Below, in pieces: positions 1 to 5,777 of a stretch of DNA of 5,777 bases. This stretch comes from Pseudomonadota bacterium (lineage in GTDB: Bacteria; Pseudomonadota; Gammaproteobacteria; Natronospirales; REEB76), in contig JAJYBN010000044.1 of assembly GCA_021779005.1 (NCBI GenBank), positions 1-5,777 of the forward strand, written 5' to 3'. Each line of letters begins with the position of its first letter. The stretch's first letter is position 1. The notes under the pieces were generated by a model. It did not search any database and was not told the DNA's origin. It was given only the letters and a program-made list of their open reading frames with translations. The position numbers were made by a program, and so were the translations under genes.

Positions 1-1167
1 CGCGGTGCTTCCGGGTTTGCCTTCCAGATGCTGTCGGTAGCGGTGGGCTGGCAGATATACTCCATGACCCACCGGGCGTTTGATCTCGGCATGATCGGCC
101 TGGTGCAGTTCGTCCCCTCGATCACCCTGGCGCTAGTAGCCGGTCATGTGGCCGACCGTTATGAAAGGAAACGCGTGGTACTCATCTGCCAATTGGTAGA
201 AGGCCTGGCGGTTGTTTTACTTGCTATCGGCAGTTTCCTGCACTGGTTCCAGGAAACCGCCATACTCAGCCTGATATTCGTCATCGGCGTGGCCAAGGCC
301 TTCGAGTTCCCCACGCTGCAGGCACTGCTCCCGCGCCTGGTGCCTATCGCGCTCTATCCACGCGCCATGGCCGCCAGCTCATCAGCCATGCAGTCCGCGA
401 TGATCATCGGTCCCGCGCTCGGTGGTTTTCTTTACCTGGCCGGACCTGGTGTGGTGTATAGCGTCTCGGGTTTACTCTATCTGACAGCGTCTATTCTGAT
501 GTGGCGGCTTAAGACCGACCGTCCGCGTGTGCCGCGCGAACCGCCGACCCTGCGTAGCGTGTTTGCCGGCATCACTTTCATACGCCATCGACCCGTGGTC
601 CTCGGCGCCATCTCACTGGATCTGTTTGCGGTATTGCTGGGCGGTGCCACTGCATTGCTGCCGATCTTCGCACGCGACATCCTGCACACTGGACCCTGGG
701 GCCTGGGTCTGTTGCGCGCTGCACCGGCTGTGGGTGCGCTTTCCATGGGAATCTGGCTGGCACATAGTCAGCTCAAACGACGCGTCGGCCAGATCATGTT
801 TGTCGCGGTGGCGGGTTTCGGTATCGCCACCATCGTGTTCGCACTCTCAAGGTCCTTCTGGCTATCGATGCTGGCGCTCATCGGTCTGGGCGCTCTCGAC
901 ATGATCAGCATGGTGATCCGCTCGGCTCTGGTGCAACTGGAGACTCCGGATGAGATGCGTGGGCGCGTCAGCGCCGTCAATGCGATCTTCATCAACACCT
1001 CGAACCAGTTGGGTGAATTCGAATCCGGCGTCACCGCCGCCTGGTTCGGCACCATACCCGCCACCCTCATCGGTGGCATTGGTACGCTCATCGTCGTGGG
1101 GCTGTGGATGTGGTGGTTCCCGGCATTGCGGCAGCGGCAACGGCTGGAATCCGCAGATCCGTCCTGA
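1..1167 (+). CDS. MFS exporter, EntS/MFS_3 type (5' end missing)
   Basis: This is a major facilitator superfamily transporter of the inner membrane, probably a proton-driven exporter. The reading frame is open from the first base and upstream of the first in-window ATG (base 28), with residues typical of the first helix (GASGFAFQMLSVAVGWQIY), so the true start lies outside the window. Of a usual 400-430 residues, 388 are visible. The MFS motif A loop between helices 2 and 3 is clear at window codons 48-58 (GHVADRYERKR). Hydrophobic helices then follow in two bundles around a basic linker near codons 170-185. A second conserved stretch near codons 319-340 (MRGRVSAVN, then a NQLGEFESG segment) is what I recall as characteristic of the MFS_3 group that includes the enterobactin exporter EntS. 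The substrate cannot be read from the sequence; siderophore, drug or metabolite export are all possible, and no siderophore genes are visible. The gene ends in TGA and converges on the minus-strand gene that follows. Confidence 0.88.
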   Translation, partial: RGASGFAFQMLSVAVGWQIYSMTHRAFDLGMIGLVQFVPSITLALVAGHVADRYERKRVVLICQLVEGLAVVLLAIGSFLHWFQETAILSLIFVIGVAKAFEFPTLQALLPRLVPIALYPRAMAASSSAMQSAMIIGPALGGFLYLAGPGVVYSVSGLLYLTASILMWRLKTDRPRVPREPPTLRSVFAGITFIRHRPVVLGAISLDLFAVLLGGATALLPIFARDILHTGPWGLGLLRAAPAVGALSMGIWLAHSQLKRRVGQIMFVAVAGFGIATIVFALSRSFWLSMLALIGLGALDMISMVIRSALVQLETPDEMRGRVSAVNAIFINTSNQLGEFESGVTAAWFGTIPATLIGGIGTLIVVGLWMWWFPALRQRQRLESADPS

Positions 1168-1251
1168 AAGGCTGTGTCGCAGGCACAGTAACGGCTATGC
1201 CTGGATCGGGTTCTACCCAGGGACTGGGTGCTTGCTGAATCGGCGCCAAGG

Positions 1252-1299
1252 TTAAACCAGCCGATGCTTTAAGCATCGGCTGGTTTAAAAAAGTTTTTT
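1252..1299. terminator. Bidirectional rho-independent terminator between convergent genes
   Basis: Bases 1252-1269 and 1271-1288 are perfect 18-base inverted repeats. They can fold as an 11-bp GC-rich stem (1257-1267 with 1273-1283, loop TTTAA) extended by A-T pairs. On the plus strand the stem runs into TTT, then six A, G and six T (1294-1299). On the minus strand a matching A/T-rich end is present, although the U-run is short and lies inside the stem. It sits 84 bases after the MFS stop and directly abuts the stop codon of the minus-strand gene (1299-1301), so it most likely ends both transcripts. Confidence 0.8.
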
Positions 1300-2309
1300 C
1301 AGCGGGGTGGTGGCCGATGATCGTCTTCTTTCGTGTTACGTGGCGGAGGGCGTCTGGATTCCGGGTAGGCATTGGGACGCTGTCTGCGTAACTCTGGTTG
1401 CCTGACATAGGGATTTTCGACCTGCACCCCAGGTCCTGCACCGCCCCGATTTTCATTCCGATTCATAGTCTGCCCCGGTCGCCTCGGGCCCTCCACTGGC
1501 CAGGATTTCTGGGGTAATGGACTACCGACCCGGCTGCCGGTGATCTTTTGCTTACCCGGTTTGTAATCATAGGAGTTCCGTGCCTTGTTCATGCGCACCA
1601 CGTCTGGACCGTTGAACTTGCCCGGCCGGGCCGTGGCTGCGATCTCGGGTCTGCCATGATTCATCGAGAACCGTTGTGCGGGATTCTCCTTAGCAAGGCG
1701 CTGCGCTTGTATCTGTGCAGGGGTCGCATAGGTATGCTGCTGACGGGCGTAGGCCATCTGCTCGGGTGTCGGCTGGAAGCGGATGCCGCCCTCGCCGCCG
1801 TTATAGCTGACACGGCTGGCTTCTCCGTGATAGCTCACTGGTCGATCGTAAGCGTAGCGAGCGTAAGCAGGATTTACATTGTTGACCGCGCTGTTGTAGT
1901 AGAAATCCCGCCCACGCCAATAGCCGCCTTCATAGCCCCTGCCTGTATAGCCGTAGCCGTAGTTGATACCGCCGTAAAAGCCCACTTGCGGGCCCCAATA
2001 ACCGCGGTGCCAACTATAGAAACCATCGTCCCAACCCCACCAACCCGGGGTCCAAAGCAAACCAATGGCAGGTGCGATTACCCAAGTCCCTGGTACCCAG
2101 TAATATCCATAAGGGCCGTAGCCCCAATAACCGGGCGTCCAGATATACCCGGGTCCAGGTGCATAGGGTTGTGGATAGTACGGCAAGGGTGGCGGGCCGA
2201 AGGATACGCTGATGCCGACACTGACCTGTGCAAGGCTGGCAAGGGGTGTCGCCAGCATCGGGACGGCCAGAACAGCGGCTATGATCATTAGACGGGTGAA
2301 CCGTTTCAT
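1299..2309 (-). CDS. Exported YXWGXW (W-x-x-G-x-W) repeat protein
   Basis: This is a 336-residue exported protein of unknown function. Residues 1-27 form a signal peptide: basic MKRFTR, a hydrophobic core, and probable cleavage after SLA (27). Four W-x-x-G-x-W motifs follow at W57-W62, W71-W76, W86-W91 and W100-W105, spaced 14-15 residues apart in a Tyr/Gly/Pro/Trp-rich block, with further GY-rich sequence to about residue 138. This matches the family annotated as YXWGXW or WXXGXW repeat proteins, common in proteobacterial envelopes but without an established activity. Residues from about 150 onward are rich in Pro, Arg, Asn and Gln, low in hydrophobics and probably disordered; the end carries RPPPR twice within 20 residues. 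No cysteine lipobox is visible, so a periplasmic or outer-membrane-associated location is inferred. The start is supported by AGGAGG at 2317-2322, seven bases upstream of ATG. The gene stands alone, with its own candidate promoter upstream and a terminator at its stop. Confidence 0.88.
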   Translation of the reverse strand: MKRFTRLMIIAAVLAVPMLATPLASLAQVSVGISVSFGPPPLPYYPQPYAPGPGYIWTPGYWGYGPYGYYWVPGTWVIAPAIGLLWTPGWWGWDDGFYSWHRGYWGPQVGFYGGINYGYGYTGRGYEGGYWRGRDFYYNSAVNNVNPAYARYAYDRPVSYHGEASRVSYNGGEGGIRFQPTPEQMAYARQQHTYATPAQIQAQRLAKENPAQRFSMNHGRPEIAATARPGKFNGPDVVRMNKARNSYDYKPGKQKITGSRVGSPLPQKSWPVEGPRRPGQTMNRNENRGGAGPGVQVENPYVRQPELRRQRPNAYPESRRPPPRNTKEDDHRPPPR

Positions 2310-2392
2310 GGCACATCCTCCTATTTAAAGCTCTAAGGGACAGTAACGTCAGTTTATGCCCAAGGTTGACCGGATAAGAAGTCCTTCGCGGT

Positions 2393-2421
2393 ATATTAAC
2401 GCGATTTAATAAAGCTGGCAG
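2393..2421 (-). promoter_or_regulatory. Candidate sigma-70 promoter for the YXWGXW gene
   Basis: Reading the minus strand, CTGCCA (bases 2421-2416, 4 of 6 to TTGACA) is followed after 17 bases by TAATAT (bases 2398-2393, 5 of 6 to TATAAT). This would give a leader of roughly 75 bases before the ATG at 2309. The spacing is ideal and the -10 is good, but the -35 is weak and no experimental support is available. Confidence 0.35.
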
Positions 2422-2657
2422 ATGCGCACGCAACACTATGCGGCTACAGTCAGAATAAAGAATGCGACGTAATCCTGTACAAGTGGAAGATCTATAGGGG
2501 TACATCCGGACAGTACCCAGCCAAGACCGATTGCCTCACAGGGCGGCCCCTAACCAATGCCCACGTAAACGGAAAACCGGTTAAGTCCCCATCAGTGCCA
2601 CATCACGACCATCTTTGCCCGTAGCGGAAATTCCCACAACGACAATCCTCGTGCTTT

Positions 2658-2677
2658 CATGGTTCGTCTCAACCATG
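2658..2677. repeat. Perfect 7-bp inverted repeat in the intergenic gap
   Basis: CATGGTT (2658-2664) and AACCATG (2671-2677) are perfect inverted repeats around a 6-base loop. They are followed at once by another CATGGT copy (2678-2683) that forms the overlapping palindrome CCATGCATGG. No T-run follows on either strand, so it is not a standard terminator. It lies about 50 bases past the peptidase stop codon and could be a 3' RNA stem that stabilises that transcript, or a protein-binding site. Confidence 0.4.
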
Positions 2678-2728
2678 CATGGTACCGGGATCTGAACGGC
2701 GTGGGTCATTCTGATATGACTAGCATAT

Positions 2729-4885
2729 TCAGCTGCCGCTCAAGCCGCGGTATTTTAGCATCGGACCAATCTGGGGATCATGCCCGTAGAAATTGCGGAA
2801 CATACGGGCGTAATCCTCGGTGTTACCGCGTGACAGGATCAGGTCGCGGTAACGCTGGCCGTTGGCACGCGTGAGTCCGCCATGATCCAGGAACCACTGA
2901 TAGGAATCATCCGCCAGCATCTGGGTCCACAGATAAGCATAGTAGCCAGCCTGATAGCCATTGCCCCAGATATGCATGAAATAACTGGAGCGGTAGCGCG
3001 TCGGCACCTGCGGCATGTACACATGGGTCTTCTGCAGGGCCGCAGTCTCGAACTTGTCCACGTCCTGCAGCGGCGCGTTCGCCGGCAGGGTGTGCCATTG
3101 CATGTCCAGCTCGGCTGCAGCCAGCATCTCCGTCATGTCATAACCTTTGTTGAAAAACTCGGCTTTCTTGATCTTGTCCACCAGCGATTGCGGCATGGGT
3201 TCGCCAGTCTTGTAGTTGAAAGCGTAATGCGCCAGCACCTTCGGATTCAGCGCCCAGTGTTCGTTGAATTGCGAGGGGTATTCCACGTAGTCGCGCGCCA
3301 CGGCAGTACCCGACAAGCTCGGATATTCCTGGTCGGCGAAGAACCCATGCAGAGCGTGGCCGAATTCATGGAACAGGGTGATGACCTGGGTGATGTTGAG
3401 CAGTGCGGGTTTCCCGGGTGGTGGTTCGGGGAAATTCGTCACGTTGTAGATCACCGATTGCTGGCCCAGCAGCTTCGACTGGGTGACGAAGTTGTCCATC
3501 CAGGCACCGCCTGTCTTGTTGTCGCGCTTGAAGTAGTCGCAATAGAACAAGCCCAGCGGCTTGCGGTTGCTGTCATAGACTTCGAACACACGCACATCCT
3601 TCTGATACACCGGGATGTCGTGGCGTTCCTTGAACGTCAGCCCGTATAGCTGATTGGCGGCGTAGAACACGCCATCTGTCAGTACCCGGTTAAGTTCAAA
3701 GTACGGCTTGATCTCGGCGTCATCCAGATGGTATTTCGCCTTGCGTACTTGCTCCGCGTAGAAATCCCAGTCCATGGCTTCGAGCTCGAACCCGCCATGC
3801 TGCTGGTCGATGAGCGCCTGGATATCTGCGGCCTCCGCCGTGGCCTTGGCAGTGGCGGGAGGAATCAGCTGGTCGAGGAACTGTTCCACATGTGCCGGGG
3901 TCTTCGCCATCTGGTTCTGTAGCTTCCAGGTCGCATAGTCGGGATAGCCCAGAAGCTTGGCCTGCTCGGCGCGCAGCTGGGCGAGGTGCGCGATGGTGGC
4001 GCGCGTGTCGTTAGCATCGCCGCGTTCGGCACGGATCCATGAAGCCTCGAACAGCTTCTCGCGGGTGGCACGGTCCGAGAGTGACTGCAGGTCGGGTTGT
4101 TGGGTGGTGTTCTGCAGCGGGATCACCCATCTGCCCTCCAGACCACGGGCATTGGCGGCCTGCGCTGCCGCTTCCAGCTCGTCTTCGGAAAGGCCCGCAA
4201 GTTCGGCCTTGTCACTCACTACCAGCGCACCAGCCTTGTTGGCAGCCAGCAACTGGTTGACGAACCTGGCACTGAGTGTGGCTTCTTCCTCGTTGAGTTG
4301 CTTGAGCCTGGCCTTGTCGGCATCGGACAGTTTGGCGCCCGCTAACACAAACTGCTGGTGGTAATACTCGATCAGGCGATGGGACTCGGGATCGAGTTTC
4401 AGCAAGTGGCGTTCAGCGTAGATTTTCTCGACACGTTTGAAGAGCTTGTCGTTCAGAAAGATGGCATCCTGGACAGCCGCCAGTTTGGGCGCCATCTCTT
4501 CCTGCACCTTCTGAAGTACTGGATCAGTATTTGCGCTCGTGAGCCCGTTGAAAACCTGCTCCACTCGGGTCAGCAACTGCCCGCTCTTCTCCAATGCCAT
4601 AAGAGTATTCTCGAAGCTGGCGGGCGCCGGGTCGTTGGCGATCGTGTCCACTTCCGCCAACTGCTGCTTGATGCCGGCCTCGAAGGCCGGCTGGAAATCG
4701 CTGTCCTTGATCCTGTCGAACGGTGGCGCGTGGAAAGGCAGGGTGCTGGGGGTCAAGAGCGGGTTGGCCTGTGCGGTAGCGGCTGGCGGAACCATAGTCA
4801 TGTCCTCATCGGCGAGCGCGGAGGAAACCGGAATCGAGGCCGAAGCCAGCATGCCGGCAAATGCGAACATCAGGGTGCGGATCAT
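2729..4885 (-). CDS. dcp: Exported M3-family peptidyl-dipeptidase (Dcp type)
   Basis: This is a zinc metallopeptidase of family M3A, expected to remove dipeptides or cut short oligopeptides. Numbered from the ATG at 4885 it has 718 residues, against about 680 for cytoplasmic E. coli Dcp; the extra length is largely N-terminal. Residues 1-25 form a signal peptide (basic start, hydrophobic core, cleavage after ALA), followed by a Pro/Ala-rich spacer, so the enzyme is probably periplasmic. The zinc site is H506-E507-F-G-H510, with the third ligand E535 in DYVEYPSQ. Residues H638, Y644, Y648 and Y651 in HIWGNGYQAGYYAYLW match the substrate-binding His/Tyr cluster of M3 enzymes. The C-terminal stretch (LWTQMLADD, GLTRANGQR, ILSRGN, MLKYRGL) closely resembles Dcp as I recall it. 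The gene appears intact and catalytically complete. A GTG one codon earlier (4888) is possible, but the ribosome binding site favours ATG. The symbol reflects family, and this exported form may be a paralogue of the cytoplasmic enzyme. Confidence 0.93.
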   Translation of the reverse strand: MIRTLMFAFAGMLASASIPVSSALADEDMTMVPPAATAQANPLLTPSTLPFHAPPFDRIKDSDFQPAFEAGIKQQLAEVDTIANDPAPASFENTLMALEKSGQLLTRVEQVFNGLTSANTDPVLQKVQEEMAPKLAAVQDAIFLNDKLFKRVEKIYAERHLLKLDPESHRLIEYYHQQFVLAGAKLSDADKARLKQLNEEEATLSARFVNQLLAANKAGALVVSDKAELAGLSEDELEAAAQAANARGLEGRWVIPLQNTTQQPDLQSLSDRATREKLFEASWIRAERGDANDTRATIAHLAQLRAEQAKLLGYPDYATWKLQNQMAKTPAHVEQFLDQLIPPATAKATAEAADIQALIDQQHGGFELEAMDWDFYAEQVRKAKYHLDDAEIKPYFELNRVLTDGVFYAANQLYGLTFKERHDIPVYQKDVRVFEVYDSNRKPLGLFYCDYFKRDNKTGGAWMDNFVTQSKLLGQQSVIYNVTNFPEPPPGKPALLNITQVITLFHEFGHALHGFFADQEYPSLSGTAVARDYVEYPSQFNEHWALNPKVLAHYAFNYKTGEPMPQSLVDKIKKAEFFNKGYDMTEMLAAAELDMQWHTLPANAPLQDVDKFETAALQKTHVYMPQVPTRYRSSYFMHIWGNGYQAGYYAYLWTQMLADDSYQWFLDHGGLTRANGQRYRDLILSRGNTEDYARMFRNFYGHDPQIGPMLKYRGLSGS

Positions 4886-4892
4886 CACGGGG

Positions 4893-4897
4893 CTCCT
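4893..4897 (-). promoter_or_regulatory. Ribosome binding site that decides the peptidase start
   Basis: AGGAG on the minus strand lies 7 bases before the ATG at 4885 but only 4 bases before the adjacent in-frame GTG at 4888. The 7-base spacing is normal, so ATG is the likelier start and the protein begins M-I-R-T. The difference is a single residue and leaves the signal peptide intact. Confidence 0.65.
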
Positions 4898-4942
4898 GGT
4901 CCTGGCTGATTTTGCCGGCTGTCGCCCGGCGCGAAGTCCCGC

Positions 4943-4971
4943 ACTTTACCCGCAGTCGGCTTTCAGGCCAA
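4943..4971 (-). promoter_or_regulatory. Candidate sigma-70 promoter for the M3 peptidase gene
   Basis: On the minus strand TTGGCC (4971-4966, 4 of 6 to consensus) is followed after exactly 17 bases by TAAAGT (4948-4943, 4 of 6). The predicted leader is about 50 bases and contains a small hairpin, GCCGG/CCGGC with a 7-base loop (4914-4930), ending 16 bases upstream of the ribosome binding site. Both boxes are imperfect, so this is a tentative call. It fits the idea that the peptidase is transcribed separately from the SRAP gene upstream. Confidence 0.35.
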
Positions 4972-5037
4972 GCATACCTGACGCCGATGCATGGAATCCG
5001 CCGGTCCGCTGTGGTTGGGCTCGGATATCGACGCGTC

Positions 5038-5697
5038 TTACAAGGGTTTGATGCATTCCTCGCCGGTATGCAGCGGACTGTTCACGTAGGTGCTCACCGG
5101 ATACGTCTGCAGATCATCTCCGGAATAAGGCATGAGCAGTGCCGACAAATCTTTGACATCCTGAGCGGTTTCATCCAGCCAGGTCTCACAGGCTTCCTTC
5201 GTCAGCACCACCGGCATGCGTCGATGTACCGGCGCAGCCACGGGATTGGCGCCCGTGGTCACGATGGCGTAGCTGTCGCTGTCTGCTTGTTCCTCGCCCT
5301 GCGTATGCCAGCGCGTCCAGATGCCGGCGAATGCGAACAGCGGATCGGCTTTGAGGTGGAATACATAGGGCTGCTTGCCGTCCTCGCCCTGCTGCCATTC
5401 GTACCAGCCACTCGCCAGCACCAGGCAGCGCCGGTGAATGGCGCTGTGCTTGAACATGGGTTTGGTGAACAGCGTCTCGGCGCGCGCATTGATCTGTACC
5501 TTGTTCTTGTCCTTGAGCCAGGACGGCCGAAAGCCCCAGCGCAGTTCCGCGAAGCCCGGCTTGCCATCCAGTATCCTGATGATAGGCGCGTTCTGCTGCG
5601 GTGCGATGTTGAAGCGTGCTTTGAAGTGAGGCACCTTCGCCACGCCCGCGGGCAGGTTCTGTTTGTCACTGAACCGGCTGGTATATCGACCGCACAT
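5038..5697 (-). CDS. SRAP-domain abasic-site shielding protein (YedK/HMCES type)
   Basis: This is a SOS-response-associated-peptidase domain protein of 219 residues, the usual size for bacterial YedK. Family members bind abasic sites in single-stranded DNA and form a thiazolidine DNA-protein crosslink through Cys2 after removal of the initiator Met. The key residues are present: M1-C2-G-R-Y at the start, N30 in FNIAP, the LRWGF segment at 52-56, N70-A-R72-A-E74-T, catalytic E100 in GWYEW (97-101), and H158 in PVHRRMP (156-162). The protein therefore appears complete and active, acting in the cytoplasm on stalled-fork or damaged DNA. Because Cys2 must follow Met1, the ATG at 5697 is functionally fixed. 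The nearest Shine-Dalgarno match, AGGAG at 5710-5714, is 12 bases upstream, longer than usual. No canonical LexA box is visible in the 80 upstream bases in the window. The gene ends in TAA, 152 bases before the peptidase ATG on the same strand, with no clear terminator between. Confidence 0.95.
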   Translation of the reverse strand: MCGRYTSRFSDKQNLPAGVAKVPHFKARFNIAPQQNAPIIRILDGKPGFAELRWGFRPSWLKDKNKVQINARAETLFTKPMFKHSAIHRRCLVLASGWYEWQQGEDGKQPYVFHLKADPLFAFAGIWTRWHTQGEEQADSDSYAIVTTGANPVAAPVHRRMPVVLTKEACETWLDETAQDVKDLSALLMPYSGDDLQTYPVSTYVNSPLHTGEECIKPL

Positions 5698-5709
5698 GCT
5701 GATCTGAAT

Positions 5710-5714
5710 CTCCT
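5710..5714 (-). promoter_or_regulatory. Distant ribosome binding site of the SRAP gene
   Basis: AGGAG on the minus strand is the only good Shine-Dalgarno match before the SRAP start, but it lies 12 bases from the ATG instead of the usual 5-9. No in-frame alternative start keeps Cys at position 2, so the unusual spacing probably reflects modest translation rather than a wrong start. Confidence 0.5.
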
Positions 5715-5777
5715 ACTCTGCTGCGACAAGCAGGCCCACTTACACGATTCCTGTCGGATACCTCGAGACTACAGTTG

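Larger units (their letters stand above)
2310..2728. other. Intergenic gap without a recognisable gene
   Basis: About 420 bases separate the YXWGXW gene from the end of the peptidase gene. I found no open frame with a recognisable protein, no tRNA or rRNA signature, and no terminator with a U-run after the peptidase stop. It contains the ribosome binding site and candidate promoter of the YXWGXW gene at its left end. It also has several short palindromes: GGGTAC/GTACCC around a 9-base loop (2498-2518), AACCGGTT (2575-2582), the 7-bp hairpin at 2658-2677 overlapping CCATGCATGG (2673-2682), and GTCAT/ATGAC (2705-2720). It looks less GC-rich than the flanking genes. It may be a long leader, an untranslated remnant of a lost gene, or a small RNA locus; the sequence alone does not decide. 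Confidence 0.6.

Noticed and set aside
1215..1229. ACCCAG/CTGGGT 6-bp hairpin after the MFS stop
   Set aside because: It has no T-run on either strand, and the far stronger hairpin at 1252-1288 already accounts for termination.
1548..2291. Plus-strand open frame of 247 codons
   Set aside because: It is antisense to the YXWGXW gene, which has a signal peptide, family motifs and a strong ribosome binding site. The frame shows no recognisable domain.
2375..2397. TTGACC followed by TATATT on the plus strand as a promoter
   Set aside because: The spacer is about 20 bases, too long for sigma-70, and no plus-strand gene lies downstream.
2014..2505. Minus-strand open frame of 163 codons extending into the intergenic gap
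   Set aside because: It overlaps the start of the YXWGXW gene in another frame, lacks a recognisable domain, and its shared part reads as a frame-shifted copy of that gene.
2592..2660. Minus-strand mini-ORF of 22 codons starting inside the 2658-2677 hairpin
   Set aside because: There is no clear Shine-Dalgarno sequence and no recognisable peptide, and an open frame this short is expected by chance.
2882..3649. Plus-strand open frame of 255 codons
   Set aside because: It lies antisense to the catalytic region of the M3 peptidase and reads as low-information His/Arg/Val-rich sequence, an expected shadow of a GC-rich gene.
5751..5774. CTGT...ACAG pair resembling a LexA operator upstream of the SRAP gene
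   Set aside because: The spacer is 16 bases rather than the 8 of the canonical CTGT-N8-ACAG box, and the inner bases are not AT-rich.

Overview
The window reads as ordinary chromosomal DNA from a moderately GC-rich Gram-negative bacterium. A gammaproteobacterium, perhaps near the Xanthomonadales, is my best guess. It rests on the strong resemblance of the peptidase to proteobacterial Dcp, the YXWGXW-type exported protein and the YedK-type SRAP protein. That placement is inference, since no rRNA or taxon-specific marker is present.

Layout: (1) Bases 1-1167, plus strand, hold the 3' part of an MFS exporter of the EntS/MFS_3 type; its N-terminus lies outside the window. (2) Bases 1168-1298 separate two convergent genes and contain a long perfect hairpin flanked by A/T runs, a likely bidirectional terminator. 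(3) Bases 1299-2309, minus strand, encode an exported protein with four evenly spaced W-x-x-G-x-W motifs and a long basic, probably disordered tail. (4) Bases 2310-2728 are a gap of about 420 bases with no recognisable gene; it holds the likely promoter of gene 3 and several short palindromes. (5) Bases 2729-4885, minus strand, encode a complete M3-family zinc metallopeptidase (Dcp type) with a signal peptide. (6) Bases 5038-5697, minus strand, encode a complete SRAP-domain protein (YedK/HMCES type), which protects abasic sites in single-stranded DNA.

The three complete genes all lie on the minus strand, but gaps of about 150 and 420 bases and candidate internal promoters argue for separate transcription units rather than one operon. 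Their roles (envelope structure or surface, periplasmic peptide turnover, DNA damage tolerance) share no obvious pathway. I see no mobile element, CRISPR array, tRNA, rRNA, toxin-antitoxin pair or defence cassette, and no convincing new system. The points worth a second look are the exported form of the Dcp-like peptidase, the tryptophan-repeat protein, and the palindrome-bearing gap between them.
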